Shown here: piece by piece, positions 6,818 to 6,973 of the stretch
Layout of the letters: every line of letters begins with the position of its first letter
Numbering within the stretch: the first letter of the stretch is position 1
Assembly: GCA_030598165.1 (NCBI GenBank)
Contig: JAUVQL010000045.1
Coordinates: 1 to 6,973 of the forward strand
Source: Acidobacteriota bacterium
GTDB lineage: Bacteria > Acidobacteriota > Vicinamibacteria > Marinacidobacterales > SMYC01
Length of the DNA stretch: 6,973 bases
Direction of reading: 5' to 3'
Program-made: the position numbers and the translations under genes
Notes under the pieces: model-generated
What the model was told of the DNA's origin: nothing
Database searches by the model: none
The model's input: the letters and a program-made list of their open reading frames with translations, nothing else

Positions 6818-6838
6818 TTCGACTCTCTGATTCGACTC
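6818..6838 (+). repeat. Short direct repeat TTCGACTC x2 with 13-bp period
   Basis: TTCGACTC occurs at 6818-6825 and again at 6831-6838, separated by 5 bp, just upstream of the plus-strand gene. It could be part of a regulatory site adjoining the 19-bp palindrome, but two 8-bp copies can also arise by chance. Confidence 0.35.
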
Positions 6839-6854
6839 AGTTGGATACAAAGAT

Positions 6855-6973
6855 ATGAGTTTTCTGGCGGTCTCGACGTTGGCATTGTACTTCACGGTGC
6901 TCATCTGTTTAGCCATTTATGGTCTCCATCGGTACCTGATGGTCTATTTATATTACAAGTATAGACGCCACCA
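6855..6973 (+). CDS. N-terminus of a probable GT2 / cellulose-synthase-like membrane glycosyltransferase (cut by window edge)
   Basis: 39 complete codons are present before the right edge. The peptide is a hydrophobic segment (about residues 3-24) followed by GLHRYLMVYLYYKYRRH (23-39). A single membrane helix ending in '(Y/I)G(L/I)HRY...VYLY.K' is, as I recall it, typical of the N-terminus of large processive family-2 glycosyltransferases in Acidobacteriota and related phyla. Those have a cytoplasmic GT-A domain and further membrane helices downstream. None of the catalytic motifs is in the window, so the identification rests on this short signature and on the divergent GT-C gene. The frame upstream of ATG 6855 reaches TGA at 6828-6830 with no other start; no clear SD is seen. 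Confidence is high for a membrane-protein start and moderate for the family. Confidence 0.6.
   Translation, partial: MSFLAVSTLALYFTVLICLAIYGLHRYLMVYLYYKYRRH

Noticed and set aside
1..6973. Mobile elements, CRISPR arrays, tRNA/rRNA genes, phage or defence genes
   Set aside because: No transposase or integrase peptides, long terminal repeats, regularly spaced repeats or tRNA-like cloverleaf sequences were seen. The genes are housekeeping or envelope functions with short gaps.

Overview
The window is a compact bacterial chromosomal segment with six protein genes, two of them cut by the window ends. There are no mobile elements, tRNA or rRNA genes, or CRISPR arrays. Five genes lie on the minus strand and one on the plus strand. 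The gene set (mutS2-dnaG-rpoD, an orphan larB, a GT-C glycosyltransferase facing a GT2/cellulose-synthase-like gene) and the protein signatures look most like Acidobacteriota or a neighbouring uncultured phylum. That placement is inferred from family recall, not from a search.

Right-to-left layout, following minus-strand transcription. A divergent intergenic region (6762-6854) separates the start of a plus-strand glycosyltransferase (6855 to the end) from a polytopic GT-C/GT87-like membrane glycosyltransferase (6761-5448). A 101-bp gap containing a 10-bp stem-loop leads to larB (5346-4594), an enzyme of nickel-pincer cofactor synthesis. A 267-bp gap then carries two tandem sigma70-like promoters with identical -10 hexamers. 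These drive mutS2 (4326-1939), dnaG (1932-169) and the beginning of rpoD (63 to the left edge). mutS2 and dnaG are 6 nt apart, and the dnaG Shine-Dalgarno is formed by the last two sense codons of mutS2. rpoD follows after 105 bp, with a candidate promoter of its own and two overlapping hairpins.

Functionally the left two thirds is an information-processing operon: ribosome-collision/DNA-junction ATPase, primase and primary sigma factor. It resembles the classical rpsU-dnaG-rpoD macromolecular synthesis operon with mutS2 in the upstream position. The right third is envelope glycan synthesis plus larB. I do not see a clearly novel multi-gene system. The points worth a second look are the regulatory DNA, the altered Smr motif of MutS2, the isolated larB, and a palindrome between the divergent glycosyltransferases.
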